From Flavobacteriales bacterium (GTDB taxonomy: Bacteria > Bacteroidota > Bacteroidia > Flavobacteriales > Flavobacteriaceae): a DNA stretch of 18,578 nucleotides. Under the pieces are notes generated by a model that was given only the letters and a program-made list of their open reading frames with translations, was not told the DNA's origin and made no database searches. Position numbers and translations under genes: made by a program. Shown one piece after another: positions 1-7,647 of this stretch; the stretch's first letter is position 1; each line of letters starts with the position of its first letter. Location of the stretch: the NCBI GenBank assembly GCA_002737105.1, contig NSHO01000013.1, positions 1 through 18,578 of the forward strand, in the 5' to 3' direction.

Positions 1-18
1 TAAAGCATTTGTTATTAC

Positions 19-51
19 TTGTTAAAACTCCCAACTTTTAAACTATCTTTG
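19..51 (+). promoter_or_regulatory. Candidate Bacteroidota-type promoter of der
   Basis: The -7 box TATCTTTG at 44-51 matches the Bacteroidota consensus TAnnTTTG exactly. A TTG at 19-21 lies 22 bases upstream and can serve as the -33 element. The der start codon follows 17 bases after the box, giving a short leader. The match is by eye; the -33 assignment is the weaker half. Confidence 0.6.
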
Positions 52-68
52 CACAAAATTTAAGAATA

Positions 69-1379
69 ATGAATAATATTGTAGCCATAGTAGGAAGACC
101 AAATGTAGGGAAATCTACTCTTTTTAACCGTTTAATCCAACGTAGAGATGCCATCGTAGACTCTGTTAGTGGTGTTACGCGTGATAGAAATTATGGGAAA
201 AGTGAGTGGAATGGAAAAGAATTTTCAGTAATTGATACAGGTGGCTACATTAAGGGTTCTGACGATATTTTTGAAAGTGAAATAAGAAAACAAGTAGAAT
301 TAGCAATAGATGAGTGCGATGCTATCATTTTTATGGTAGATGTTGAAGAAGGCATTACGCCAATGGATGATGAAGTTGCAAAATTATTACGTAAGGTTAC
401 TAAGCCAGTTTTATTAGCCGTTAACAAAGTAGATAATTCAAAACGTGTTACAGATGCGTTGGAGTTTTACAATTTAGGATTGGGCGAATATTTTACAATT
501 GGCGCCATGAATGGAAGTGGAACGGGAGAATTATTAGATAAATTAGTGGAAGTTTTACCTGAGATGCCAGAAGCAGTTGAAGATGAAAATCCATTACCTC
601 GTTTTGCAGTTGTGGGCAGACCAAATGCTGGAAAATCGTCTATTATAAATGCCTTGATTGGTGAAGATAGATTTGTGGTTACGGATATTGCAGGAACAAC
701 TCGTGATGCCATTGATACCACATATAACCGTTTTGGTTTCGAATTTAACTTGGTAGATACTGCCGGAATTAGAAGAAAAGCCAAAGTAAAAGAAGATTTA
801 GAATTTTATTCTGTAATGCGTTCGGTGCGTGCTATTGAGCATTCAGATGTTTGTATTTTGGTAATTGATGCCACTCGTGGTTTTGAAGGACAAGACCAAA
901 GTATTTTTTGGTTGGCAGAAAAAAACAGAAAAGGTATTGTAATTTTAGTGAACAAGTGGGATTTAGTTGAAAAAGATACTATGACTGCAAGAGATTACGA
1001 ACGTAAAATTAGAGAAGAAATTCAACCGTTTACAGATGTGCCAATTTTGTTTGTATCGGCAACAGAAAAACAACGTTTGTTAAAAGCTTTAGAAACTGCT
1101 GTTGAGGTTTTTGAAAACAGAAAACAAAAAGTGCAAACATCAAAATTCAACGATTTAATGTTGCCAATTATTGAAAACCAACCGCCACCAGCCTTAAAAG
1201 GAAAGTATGTAAAAATTAAATATTGCATGCAATTGCCTACTCCAGTGCCACAGTTTGTATTTTTTGCCAATCTACCGCAATACGTAAAAGAACCTTACAA
1301 GCGTTTCTTGGAAAACAAATTACGCGAAAACTACAATTTTAGTGGTGTACCAATAGACATTTACTTTAGACAGAAATAA
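69..1379 (+). CDS. der: Ribosome assembly GTPase Der (EngA)
   Basis: Der is an essential GTPase that binds the 50S subunit and helps its maturation in the cytoplasm. The 436-residue protein has the diagnostic two tandem G domains followed by a KH-like domain. In the first G domain the P-loop GRPNVGKST is at 9-17, DTGG at 57-60 and NKVD at 119-122. In the second, GRPNAGKSS is at 183-191, DTAG at 230-233 and NKWD at 295-298. The KH-like domain occupies about 350-436. Length matches the family norm. The start is the first ATG after a good -7 box (44-51). The gene stands alone on this strand and ends at a strong hairpin shared with the convergent TPM gene. No anomalies are visible. Confidence 0.98.
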   Translation: MNNIVAIVGRPNVGKSTLFNRLIQRRDAIVDSVSGVTRDRNYGKSEWNGKEFSVIDTGGYIKGSDDIFESEIRKQVELAIDECDAIIFMVDVEEGITPMDDEVAKLLRKVTKPVLLAVNKVDNSKRVTDALEFYNLGLGEYFTIGAMNGSGTGELLDKLVEVLPEMPEAVEDENPLPRFAVVGRPNAGKSSIINALIGEDRFVVTDIAGTTRDAIDTTYNRFGFEFNLVDTAGIRRKAKVKEDLEFYSVMRSVRAIEHSDVCILVIDATRGFEGQDQSIFWLAEKNRKGIVILVNKWDLVEKDTMTARDYERKIREEIQPFTDVPILFVSATEKQRLLKALETAVEVFENRKQKVQTSKFNDLMLPIIENQPPPALKGKYVKIKYCMQLPTPVPQFVFFANLPQYVKEPYKRFLENKLRENYNFSGVPIDIYFRQK

Positions 1380-1381
1380 TA

Positions 1382-1416
1382 AAAAAAAACCGATAAGTGA
1401 TTATCGGTTTTTTTTA
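1382..1416. terminator. Bidirectional intrinsic terminator between der and the TPM operon
   Basis: The stem AACCGATAA (1388-1396), loop GTGA and stem TTATCGGTT (1401-1409) form a perfect 9-bp hairpin. It has a run of A on the left (1381-1389) and T on the right (1408-1416), so it can terminate transcription in both directions. It lies between the convergent stops of der and the TPM protein gene. Confidence 0.92.
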
Positions 1417-1447
1417 TATTTTTAATTTTGACTGCTGAACACTAACA

Positions 1448-2206
1448 TTACCAACTACCTCCAGCACCTCCGCCAGAAAAGCCTCCACCGCCAAATCCAC
1501 CGCCAAATCCACCACCAGATGATGAACCGCCGCCGAAACCGCCGCCGCTTCGACCCAAACTACTTAAAATAATAATATCCATTAAGTCGGGACCGCCAAA
1601 TCCTCCTGAATTGCCGCCGTTTTTTCCTTTGTTTTTAGAGGTTATGATTAAGAATACTATTACACCAATAATTATAATAAGCATCGGTATACCGCTTCCT
1701 TTTTCTTTTTTTCGTTCGCCTTTGTATTTACCTATTAAGACTTTAAAAATGGCATTGGTTCCTTTATCTAATCCACTGTAATAATTTCCAGCTTTAAATT
1801 CAGGTGTAAATACATTTCTAATAATTTCACCTGTCCTACCGGCTACAAGTTGTACTTCAGTTCCATAACCTGATGAAATCCAAATTTTTCGATCATTTTT
1901 CGAAAGCAATATTAGAATTCCATTGTCTTTTTCAGCATCTCCAATTCCCCAAGTTTGTCCCCAATTTGGAGCTAATGTTTCGATATTGTCACCGTTTAAA
2001 TCTTCAATTGTAATAACAACAATTTGAGTTGAGGTTGAATCTGAATATTTGACTAGTTTTTCTTCTAACTGTATTTTTTCATTATCCGATAAAAGTTTAG
2101 CATAATCATAAACTGAAGTTTGTAAACTAGGTTTTTCAGGAATCTGATATTGAGCTTGAGCAAATGTTCCAAAAATTAAAACGAATAAAACGACTATTTT
2201 TTTCAT
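1448..2206 (-). CDS. Secreted/membrane TPM-domain protein with Gly-rich C-terminal tail (YgcG-like)
   Basis: This TPM-domain (YgcG/TPM_phosphatase family) protein is probably anchored in the membrane facing the periplasm; its biochemical role is not settled. In the 252-residue form, residues 1-19 are a signal peptide ending AQAQ and the TPM domain covers about 30-160. A single hydrophobic segment at about 173-189 follows, then a Gly/Ser/Phe-rich tail from about 197 ending in GGSW. I chose the ATG at 2206 because it begins the signal peptide. The reading frame extends to 2254, but that would put 16 residues before the signal peptide and overlap the upstream gene, whose stop at 2208 lies 1 base before this start. 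It is the last gene of the M23-MerR-LemA-TPM-TPM block. The tail is encoded partly by a 12-bp tandem repeat. Confidence 0.88.
   Translation of the reverse strand: MKKIVVLFVLIFGTFAQAQYQIPEKPSLQTSVYDYAKLLSDNEKIQLEEKLVKYSDSTSTQIVVITIEDLNGDNIETLAPNWGQTWGIGDAEKDNGILILLSKNDRKIWISSGYGTEVQLVAGRTGEIIRNVFTPEFKAGNYYSGLDKGTNAIFKVLIGKYKGERKKEKGSGIPMLIIIIGVIVFLIITSKNKGKNGGNSGGFGGPDLMDIIILSSLGRSGGGFGGGSSSGGGFGGGFGGGGFSGGGAGGSW
1485..1517 (-). repeat. In-frame 12-bp tandem repeat encoding Gly/Phe tail
   Basis: On the plus strand the unit CCACCGCCAAAT occurs twice in tandem (1485-1496 and 1497-1508) and is followed by a partial CCACCACCA (1509-1517). It lies within the Gly-rich tail of the TPM protein, where each unit encodes GGG plus Phe or a permutation. 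Because 12 is a multiple of 3, slippage would change tail length without a frameshift. Confidence 0.8.
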
Positions 2207-2207
2207 A

Positions 2208-2648
2208 TTAACCTCTTGAAATTTCATTAGACAATTCATCCATATCTCCTTCATGGTTATAAGGAAAATATTTTTTTAGTTGTACACCAGCTTCTAAAAT
2301 TCCTTTAATTAAACCGTCTTTATACTGTCCCTCTTTGAATTTTTCAATCACTATATCTTTAGTAGAATTCCAAAAATCGGCACCTACTAAATCATTAATG
2401 CCTTTATCGCCAAGAATAGCAAAACTTTTAGTTGCTGTACAAATGTAAAAAAGCACCCCATTTTTCAATTCTGTAGCATCCATTTTAAGGATATGAAAAA
2501 CCTCTTTTGCTCTTTCAATTGAAGGTTTGGTGCTGTTTTCTTCTATATGCACACGAATTTCTCCAGAAGTATTTTTTTCGGCAATTACAATCGCTGCAAC
2601 AATTTCTTGTTCTTCAGTTTTAGATAAAAAAGGCGTATTTTCTGACAT
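2208..2648 (-). CDS. TPM-domain protein without signal peptide
   Basis: This 146-residue protein consists almost entirely of a TPM domain (about 8-130) and resembles the domain of its downstream neighbour. It begins with SENTPFLSKTEEQEIVAAI, has the core stretch around residues 60-90 (NGVLFYICTATKSFAILGD), and shows no signal peptide and no membrane segment. It is therefore likely cytoplasmic or peripheral at the membrane. The function of this subfamily is unknown. The gene lies 21 bases after lemA and its stop is 1 base before the next gene's start, so co-expression with both is very likely. Paired TPM genes next to lemA are a recurring arrangement in Flavobacteriia, as far as I recall. Confidence 0.85.
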   Translation of the reverse strand: MSENTPFLSKTEEQEIVAAIVIAEKNTSGEIRVHIEENSTKPSIERAKEVFHILKMDATELKNGVLFYICTATKSFAILGDKGINDLVGADFWNSTKDIVIEKFKEGQYKDGLIKGILEAGVQLKKYFPYNHEGDMDELSNEISRG

Positions 2649-2669
2649 TATTTTTACTGGTTTACTAAA

Positions 2670-3251
2670 TTAGAATTTTACTTTCGGTGCATTTTCTGCT
2701 CCAGCAACGGCTTTAAAGTACGCTTTTTCAGTATAACTACCTAAAAATATATTTTGTGGCATAGCTAAAACATATCCATTATAAGCTAAAACTGATTCGT
2801 TAAAACGAGTTCTAGCAGTTAAAATTTGGTTTTCTGTACTTGCTAATTCGTCTTGTAATTGTTTGAAATTTTCTGTTGCTCTTAATTGCGGATAGGCTTC
2901 AACGCTAACTAAAAGTTTCGATAATGAACTAGTAATACCACTTTGCGCTTGGTTAAATTGATCTAATTGCGCTGGAGTAATATTTTTTGGATCGATAGTT
3001 ACCGATGTTGCTTTTGCTCTTGCTTCTACAACTGCTGTTAAAGTGCTTTTTTCAAAATCGGCAGCACCTTTTACGGTATTGACTAAATTGTCAATTAAAT
3101 CAAGTCGTCTTTGGTAAGCAGTATTTACATTTCCCCATTCTTTTTCTGTGGCTTGACTAAATACTAAAGCTTTGTTTTTTACATTCATGAAGTATAAAAA
3201 TCCTAAGATAATAATACCTACGATAACTAATACGGGAGCAAATTTTTTCAT
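2670..3251 (-). CDS. lemA: LemA family protein
   Basis: LemA proteins have a single N-terminal membrane helix and a cytoplasmic or periplasmic helical bundle; their molecular role is not established. This 193-residue protein has a hydrophobic segment at 5-22. Next comes the family signature around 46-62 (YQRRLDLIDNLVNTVKG) and a long, Gln/Ala-rich helical region including the conserved YPQLRA motif near 120 and the ARTRFNESVLAYN stretch near 145-157. Length is normal. The start ATG directly precedes the membrane segment. It sits between the MerR-like gene (77 bases upstream) and the first TPM gene (21 bases downstream). I saw no -7 box in the 77-base gap, which fits read-through from upstream. 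Confidence 0.93.
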   Translation of the reverse strand: MKKFAPVLVIVGIIILGFLYFMNVKNKALVFSQATEKEWGNVNTAYQRRLDLIDNLVNTVKGAADFEKSTLTAVVEARAKATSVTIDPKNITPAQLDQFNQAQSGITSSLSKLLVSVEAYPQLRATENFKQLQDELASTENQILTARTRFNESVLAYNGYVLAMPQNIFLGSYTEKAYFKAVAGAENAPKVKF

Positions 3252-3328
3252 GTTTTATTGATTTTAAGTTAATTTATTTTATTGATAATTTTTTACTGTT
3301 TACTAATTATTGAACGCTGATAACTAAA

Positions 3329-3658
3329 TCAAAGTCCGTTTTTCATTTCTTGTAATTTATTTTTTATGCCTTCTAATTTATTTATGATTTCAAAATTGTC
3401 TAAGGTTTTCTTTTTTCCTTCTTTCAAATGAATTTTTGCACCCTCTAAGGTAAAACCGCGTTCTTTTACTAAATGGTAAATCATTTGCAACACTTTTACA
3501 TCATCTGGACGAAACATTCTGTCGCCTTTAGCATTTTTTTTAGGATTGATTTCATCAAATTCTTTATCCCAAAAACGAATTAATGATGTGTTTACATCAA
3601 AAGCTTTCGCCAATTCGCCAATGCCATAATATCTTTTTTCTGGTAAGTTTACTTGCAT
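3329..3658 (-). CDS. MerR-family DNA-binding protein
   Basis: This is a small 109-residue winged-helix DNA-binding protein of the MerR superfamily. The helix-turn-helix covers about 10-31 (YYGIGELAKAF then the recognition part NTSLIRFWDKEF). The wing lies at 40-55 (KKNAKGDRMFRPDDV), and a helix at 55-80 leads to a Lys-rich, coiled-coil-like end. There is no C-terminal metal- or drug-binding domain, so the effector, if any, is unknown. It lies 42 bases after the M23 peptidase gene and is likely co-transcribed with it, placing a regulator inside the envelope block. Its targets cannot be deduced; autoregulation of this block is a possibility, not something the sequence shows. Confidence 0.88.
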   Translation of the reverse strand: MQVNLPEKRYYGIGELAKAFDVNTSLIRFWDKEFDEINPKKNAKGDRMFRPDDVKVLQMIYHLVKERGFTLEGAKIHLKEGKKKTLDNFEIINKLEGIKNKLQEMKNGL

Positions 3659-3700
3659 CTTTTTATTTATAATAAATTATTTAATCGCCAAATTGACACA

Positions 3701-4678
3701 TTAATCCAACGATTGATTTTCCTGATTGGCTAATTTAGTAATTAAAACATATTCTTTAGCAGAAATACTGCCATAATAAAAATTTAATGGATTTACTACT
3801 TCACCGTTTTTATGCACTTCATAATGTAAATGTGGTGCTTCGCTTCGTCCCGTGCTGCCAACATAGCCAATAATATCGCCCCGTTTTACTTTTTGCCCAG
3901 CCCTAACTTTATATTTGCTTAAATGTGCATATAATGTCATGTAACCATAACCGTGATTAATTTCTATATGGTTTCCAAACCCAGAAACTTTTGCATCTGC
4001 TTTTTTTACTATTCCATCACCAGTGGCATAAATAGGCGTGCCTGATTTAGCTGAAAAATCCATGCCTTTATGAAATTTTCTGATTTTAGTAAACGGATCA
4101 CTTCTGTATCCAAAACCAGAAGCCATCTGTTTTAATTCTTCATTTTTTACGGGCTGAATAGCTGGAATAGACTTCAATAATAGTGCTTTTCGCTTGGCTA
4201 ATTTCGTAATTTCATCTAATGAAACAGATTGTATAGCCAAGGCTTTCATTATCTCATCTACTTTTTTAGTTGAGCCAATAATTAAATCACTAGTATTAAA
4301 ATCTTCCAAATCTTTATACCTATTTTTACCACCTAAACCTGCTCTTCTAACTTCGTTTGAAATGGGATCGCTATTAAAATATACTCTATAAATGGTGTTG
4401 TCTCGTTCTTCAATAGCAGCTAAGGCTTCATCCATTAGTGCTATTTTTCCGTTTAATAGATTATAGTTTAATTTCATAATCTCTAATTCTCTTGCTAGTA
4501 ATTTTGATTTTGGTGTTTCAAAAAAATTGGTGTTGCTTAAAATAAAAACCCCTAAAAATCCAAATAACGCACTAGCTAATAAAAAAAGCATTACATATCC
4601 AATTTTGGTACTATTTTTAGTAACAATTTGCTTAAATGCTAGTTTTTCAGCGTCGTAATAAAATTTTACTCTTTTCAT
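3701..4678 (-). CDS. Membrane-anchored M23 family metallopeptidase (LytM-like)
   Basis: M23 peptidases are zinc endopeptidases that cut peptidoglycan cross-links or bridges; some degenerate members only activate amidases. This 325-residue protein has one membrane helix at about 26-48, a helical, probably coiled-coil stretch at about 55-175, and an M23 domain at about 186-300. The catalytic set looks intact: H203 and D207 (HKGMD), H252 (LYAHLS) and H283/H285 (HLHYE). Real hydrolase activity is therefore expected in the periplasm. A short tail after 300 follows the conserved NPLNFY end. It is the first gene of a five-gene minus-strand block and is divergent from alaS across 183 bases. A near-consensus -7 box (TTACTTTG on the minus strand, 4757-4764) could drive it, with low certainty. 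Confidence 0.94.
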   Translation of the reverse strand: MKRVKFYYDAEKLAFKQIVTKNSTKIGYVMLFLLASALFGFLGVFILSNTNFFETPKSKLLARELEIMKLNYNLLNGKIALMDEALAAIEERDNTIYRVYFNSDPISNEVRRAGLGGKNRYKDLEDFNTSDLIIGSTKKVDEIMKALAIQSVSLDEITKLAKRKALLLKSIPAIQPVKNEELKQMASGFGYRSDPFTKIRKFHKGMDFSAKSGTPIYATGDGIVKKADAKVSGFGNHIEINHGYGYMTLYAHLSKYKVRAGQKVKRGDIIGYVGSTGRSEAPHLHYEVHKNGEVVNPLNFYYGSISAKEYVLITKLANQENQSLD

Positions 4679-4736
4679 AAATTAAAAAGTTCCCTTTTAG
4701 ACACTTTTTGTTAATAGCGATTTCATTAAAATTTAC

Positions 4737-4744
4737 TATTTTTG
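4737..4744 (+). promoter_or_regulatory. Candidate -7 box upstream of alaS
   Basis: TATTTTTG matches TAnnTTTG. It would give alaS a leader of about 110 bases. The nearest upstream TTTG (4707-4710) is 26 bases away, wider than usual, so the -33 element is doubtful. The leader contains only a weak TTTCA/TGAAA hairpin (4795-4809), and I see no T-box-like or riboswitch structure. Confidence 0.4.
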
Positions 4745-4861
4745 TGTGCGTTACAACAAAGTAATACTTATTATACGATAAAACTTAAAATTTGTTTCAT
4801 ATTTTGAAATATTTTTTTGAGAATTTCAATTAAATAAATTATTCGATTCAATATCATAAAA

Positions 4862-7498
4862 ATGAAATCACAAGATATAAGAAAAGCTTATTTACAATTT
4901 TTTGAAAGCAAAGGTCACACCATTGTTCCTTCTGCACCAATTGTTTTAAAAGACGACCCAACACTGATGTTTAACAACTCAGGGATGGCTCAGTTTAAAG
5001 AGTTTTTCTTAGGAAATGGAACACCAAAAAGTAATCGAATTACGGATACTCAAAAATGTTTACGTGTTTCAGGAAAACATAACGATTTAGAAGATGTTGG
5101 TTTTGATACCTATCACCACACCATGTTCGAAATGCTAGGAAATTGGTCTTTTGGCGATTATTTTAAAAAAGAAGCATTGCCTTGGGCTTGGGAATTTCTT
5201 ACAGACGTTTTAAAGTTAGACAAAGACCGTTTGTATGTTTCAGTTTTTGAAGGCAGTAAAGAAGATAAGGTGCCGTTTGATCAAGAAGCTTGGGACATTT
5301 GGAAACAATTTGTACCCGAAGAACGCATTATTTTAGGAAATAAAAAAGATAATTTTTGGGAAATGGGCGACCAAGGTCCGTGTGGTCCATGTTCAGAAAT
5401 TCATATCGATTTGCGTTCAGATGAACAAAGAAATGACGTTTCTGGAAGAAGTTTAGTCAACGCAGATCACCCACGAGTTGTTGAAATTTGGAATAATGTT
5501 TTTATGGAATTTAACCGTAAAGCCGATGGTTCTTTAGAAAAATTACCTGCACAACACGTAGATACCGGAATGGGATTTGAGCGTTTGTGTATGGCGATGC
5601 AAAAGGTAACATCTAATTACGATACCGATGTTTTTACACCGCTTATCGCGAAAGTGGAAGAAATTACCGGGTTAAAATACACTTCAAACGAAGTTAAAAA
5701 TATATCCAATACCCAAGAAAAAACCAATATTGCTATTCGTGTAGTGGTTGATCACGTTCGCGCTGTGGCTTTTGCTATTGCAGATGGGCAACTGCCTTCA
5801 AATACTGGAGCAGGTTATGTAATTCGTAGAATTTTGCGTCGTGCGATTCGTTACGGATTTACTTTTTTAGACACAAAAGAACCTTTTATAAATAAGTTGG
5901 TGCCCGTTTTAGCCAATCAAATGGGAGAATTTTTCCCAGAAATTAAATCGCAACAACAATTGGTAACCAATGTAATTCGTGAAGAAGAAGCATCTTTTTT
6001 AAGAACTTTAGAGCAAGGTATTCAGTTGTTAGATAACGTAATTTCAACTACTTCAGGAAAAGAAGTTTCAGGAGAAAAAGCATTTGAATTATATGATACT
6101 TTCGGTTTTCCAATCGATTTAACAGCTTTAATTCTCAGAGAACGAGGATTTAGTTTAGACGAAGCTGGTTTTGAAACCGAATTGCAAAAACAAAAAACGC
6201 GTTCTAGAGCCGCTTCGGAAGTTTCTACAGAAGATTGGTCGGTTTTAATTCCAGGAAATGTGGAAACATTCGTAGGATATGATCAAACGGAAAATGAGTC
6301 AAAAATTACACGTATTCGTAAAGTAGATTCAAAAAAAGACGGCATTTTATACCAAATTGTTTTAGAAAACACCCCTTTTTATCCAGAAGGAGGAGGGCAA
6401 GTAGGAGATAAGGGAGTTTTAGTTTCTGCAAATGAAAAGATTGACATTATTGATACGAAAAAAGAGAACAACTTAATTTTACTTTTCGCAAAACAATTAC
6501 CAGAAAATGTAAATGCAACTTTTACTGCTAAAGTCAATGCAGATTTAAGAAGTGCTTCCTCAAAAAATCACTCCGCGACACACTTGATGCATTTGGCTTT
6601 GAGAACTATTTTAGGAACACACGTGGAGCAAAAAGGTTCGTTAGTAAATCCGAATTATTTACGTTTCGATTTTTCGCATTTTTCTAGAGTTTCAGATGAA
6701 GAATTACGTCAGGTAGAAGCAAGTGTAAATGCACAAATTGAATCCCAATTACAATTAGTAGAACACCGAAATATTCCAATTAAAGAAGCATTAGATAAAG
6801 GCGCAATGGCTTTATTTGGTGAAAAATATGGCGATTCAGTAAGAATGATTGAATTTGGCGATAGTAAAGAATTATGTGGCGGAATTCACGTAAAAAACAC
6901 CGCTGATATTTGGCATTTCAAAATTATTTCGGAAGGCGCCGTTGCAGCTGGAATAAGAAGAATTGAAGCCATTACTGGTGATGCAGTTAAAGCATTCTAC
7001 ACGAATCAAGAAAATACCTTGTCGGAAATTAAGGAAGTATTGAAAAATCCTCAAGATGTTATAAAATCAGTGGTTTCCTTACAAGACGACAATACAATGT
7101 TGAAAAAGCAGTTGGATCAATTGGTTAAAGAAAAAATTGCTGGATTATCAGCAAGTTTAGTTGCTGAATTTCAAGATGTTAACGGTATTAATTTCCTAGT
7201 AAAACAAGTTGATTTATCGATGAGCGCAACAAAGGATTTAACACAAGCCATCGGAACTTCTAAACCAAATACATTTGTGGTTTTAGCATCAGTGGAAGAC
7301 AGTTTACCAAATATACACTGTTATATCGCTAAAGAATTAGTTGCAAATAAAGGTTTAAATGCTGGAAATGTAATCCGTGAATTAGGAAAATACATTGATG
7401 GAAATGGAGGTGGACAACCGTTCTTCGCTTCAGGAAAAGGGAAGAATGTAAATGGAATTGCTGCGGTTTTAGAGAATGCGGTGAGTTTTGTGAAGTAA
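4862..7498 (+). CDS. alaS: Alanine--tRNA ligase
   Basis: AlaS charges tRNA-Ala in the cytoplasm and edits Ser/Gly mischarging. The 878 residues match the bacterial full-length form. The class II aminoacylation core includes the motif 2 region at about 86-103 ([17 protein letters not shown]) and motif 3 at about 316-329 ([12 protein letters not shown]). The editing domain carries zinc ligands in HSATH (H570, H574) and CGGIH (C672, H676). The C-Ala oligomerisation domain ends with the Gly-rich [14 protein letters not shown] motif from 847. All key residues are present. The start gives the canonical N-terminus with the [18 protein letters not shown] motif. It is divergent from the M23 gene and convergent with the ABC exporter across a palindromic element. 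Confidence 0.99.
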   Translation: MKSQDIRKAYLQFFESKGHTIVPSAPIVLKDDPTLMFNNSGMAQFKEFFLGNGTPKSNRITDTQKCLRVSGKHNDLEDVGFDTYHHTMFEMLGNWSFGDYFKKEALPWAWEFLTDVLKLDKDRLYVSVFEGSKEDKVPFDQEAWDIWKQFVPEERIILGNKKDNFWEMGDQGPCGPCSEIHIDLRSDEQRNDVSGRSLVNADHPRVVEIWNNVFMEFNRKADGSLEKLPAQHVDTGMGFERLCMAMQKVTSNYDTDVFTPLIAKVEEITGLKYTSNEVKNISNTQEKTNIAIRVVVDHVRAVAFAIADGQLPSNTGAGYVIRRILRRAIRYGFTFLDTKEPFINKLVPVLANQMGEFFPEIKSQQQLVTNVIREEEASFLRTLEQGIQLLDNVISTTSGKEVSGEKAFELYDTFGFPIDLTALILRERGFSLDEAGFETELQKQKTRSRAASEVSTEDWSVLIPGNVETFVGYDQTENESKITRIRKVDSKKDGILYQIVLENTPFYPEGGGQVGDKGVLVSANEKIDIIDTKKENNLILLFAKQLPENVNATFTAKVNADLRSASSKNHSATHLMHLALRTILGTHVEQKGSLVNPNYLRFDFSHFSRVSDEELRQVEASVNAQIESQLQLVEHRNIPIKEALDKGAMALFGEKYGDSVRMIEFGDSKELCGGIHVKNTADIWHFKIISEGAVAAGIRRIEAITGDAVKAFYTNQENTLSEIKEVLKNPQDVIKSVVSLQDDNTMLKKQLDQLVKEKIAGLSASLVAEFQDVNGINFLVKQVDLSMSATKDLTQAIGTSKPNTFVVLASVEDSLPNIHCYIAKELVANKGLNAGNVIRELGKYIDGNGGGQPFFASGKGKNVNGIAAVLENAVSFVK

Positions 7499-7535
7499 AT
7501 AACTAATTTTAATGAAGAGTGTCTATAAATTATTA

Positions 7536-7622
7536 TTTTGTCATTCCGAATTTATTTCGAAATCTAAAAGTATATGAATATCAGATATTTACAGAAACTG
7601 AAACGAGTTCAGCTTGACAAAA
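7536..7622. repeat. Palindromic intergenic element (REP/MITE-like)
   Basis: The outer arms TTTTGTCATTCCGAA (7536-7550) and TTCAGCTTGACAAAA (7608-7622) are imperfect inverted repeats sharing a perfect terminal TTTTGTCA/TGACAAAA. Inner sub-hairpins lie near each end: CGAA/TTCG around 7547-7560 and CTGAA/TTCAG at 7598-7612. The element fills most of the 149-base gap between the convergent alaS and exporter genes. From memory, similar TTGTCATTCCGAA...TTCAGnaTGACAA units recur between genes in Flavobacterium and relatives. No second copy was noticed in this window. It may act as a bidirectional terminator. Confidence 0.7.
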
Positions 7623-7647
7623 TTAAAACTTTTTTGACACCCTATTT

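Noticed and set aside
1485..1560. CRISPR-like array suggested by repeated CCACCGCCAAAT units
   Set aside because: The repeats are contiguous, in frame and code for a Gly-rich tail; there are no spacers and no cas genes.
2207..2254. Longer N-terminus of the Gly-rich TPM protein starting at 2254
   Set aside because: It would overlap the upstream TPM gene and place 16 residues before a perfectly good signal peptide; the ATG at 2206 is preferred.
3252..3328. Similarity of the TTTTACTGTTTACTAA spacer to the sequence at 2650-2668
   Set aside because: The shared stretch is short, AT-rich and imperfect; such spacer sequence is common in this group and no function can be supported.
4745..4861. Regulatory RNA in the alaS leader
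   Set aside because: Only a weak AT-rich hairpin (TTTCA/TGAAA) is present; there is no T-box sequence, and no riboswitch core or terminator-antiterminator pair was seen.
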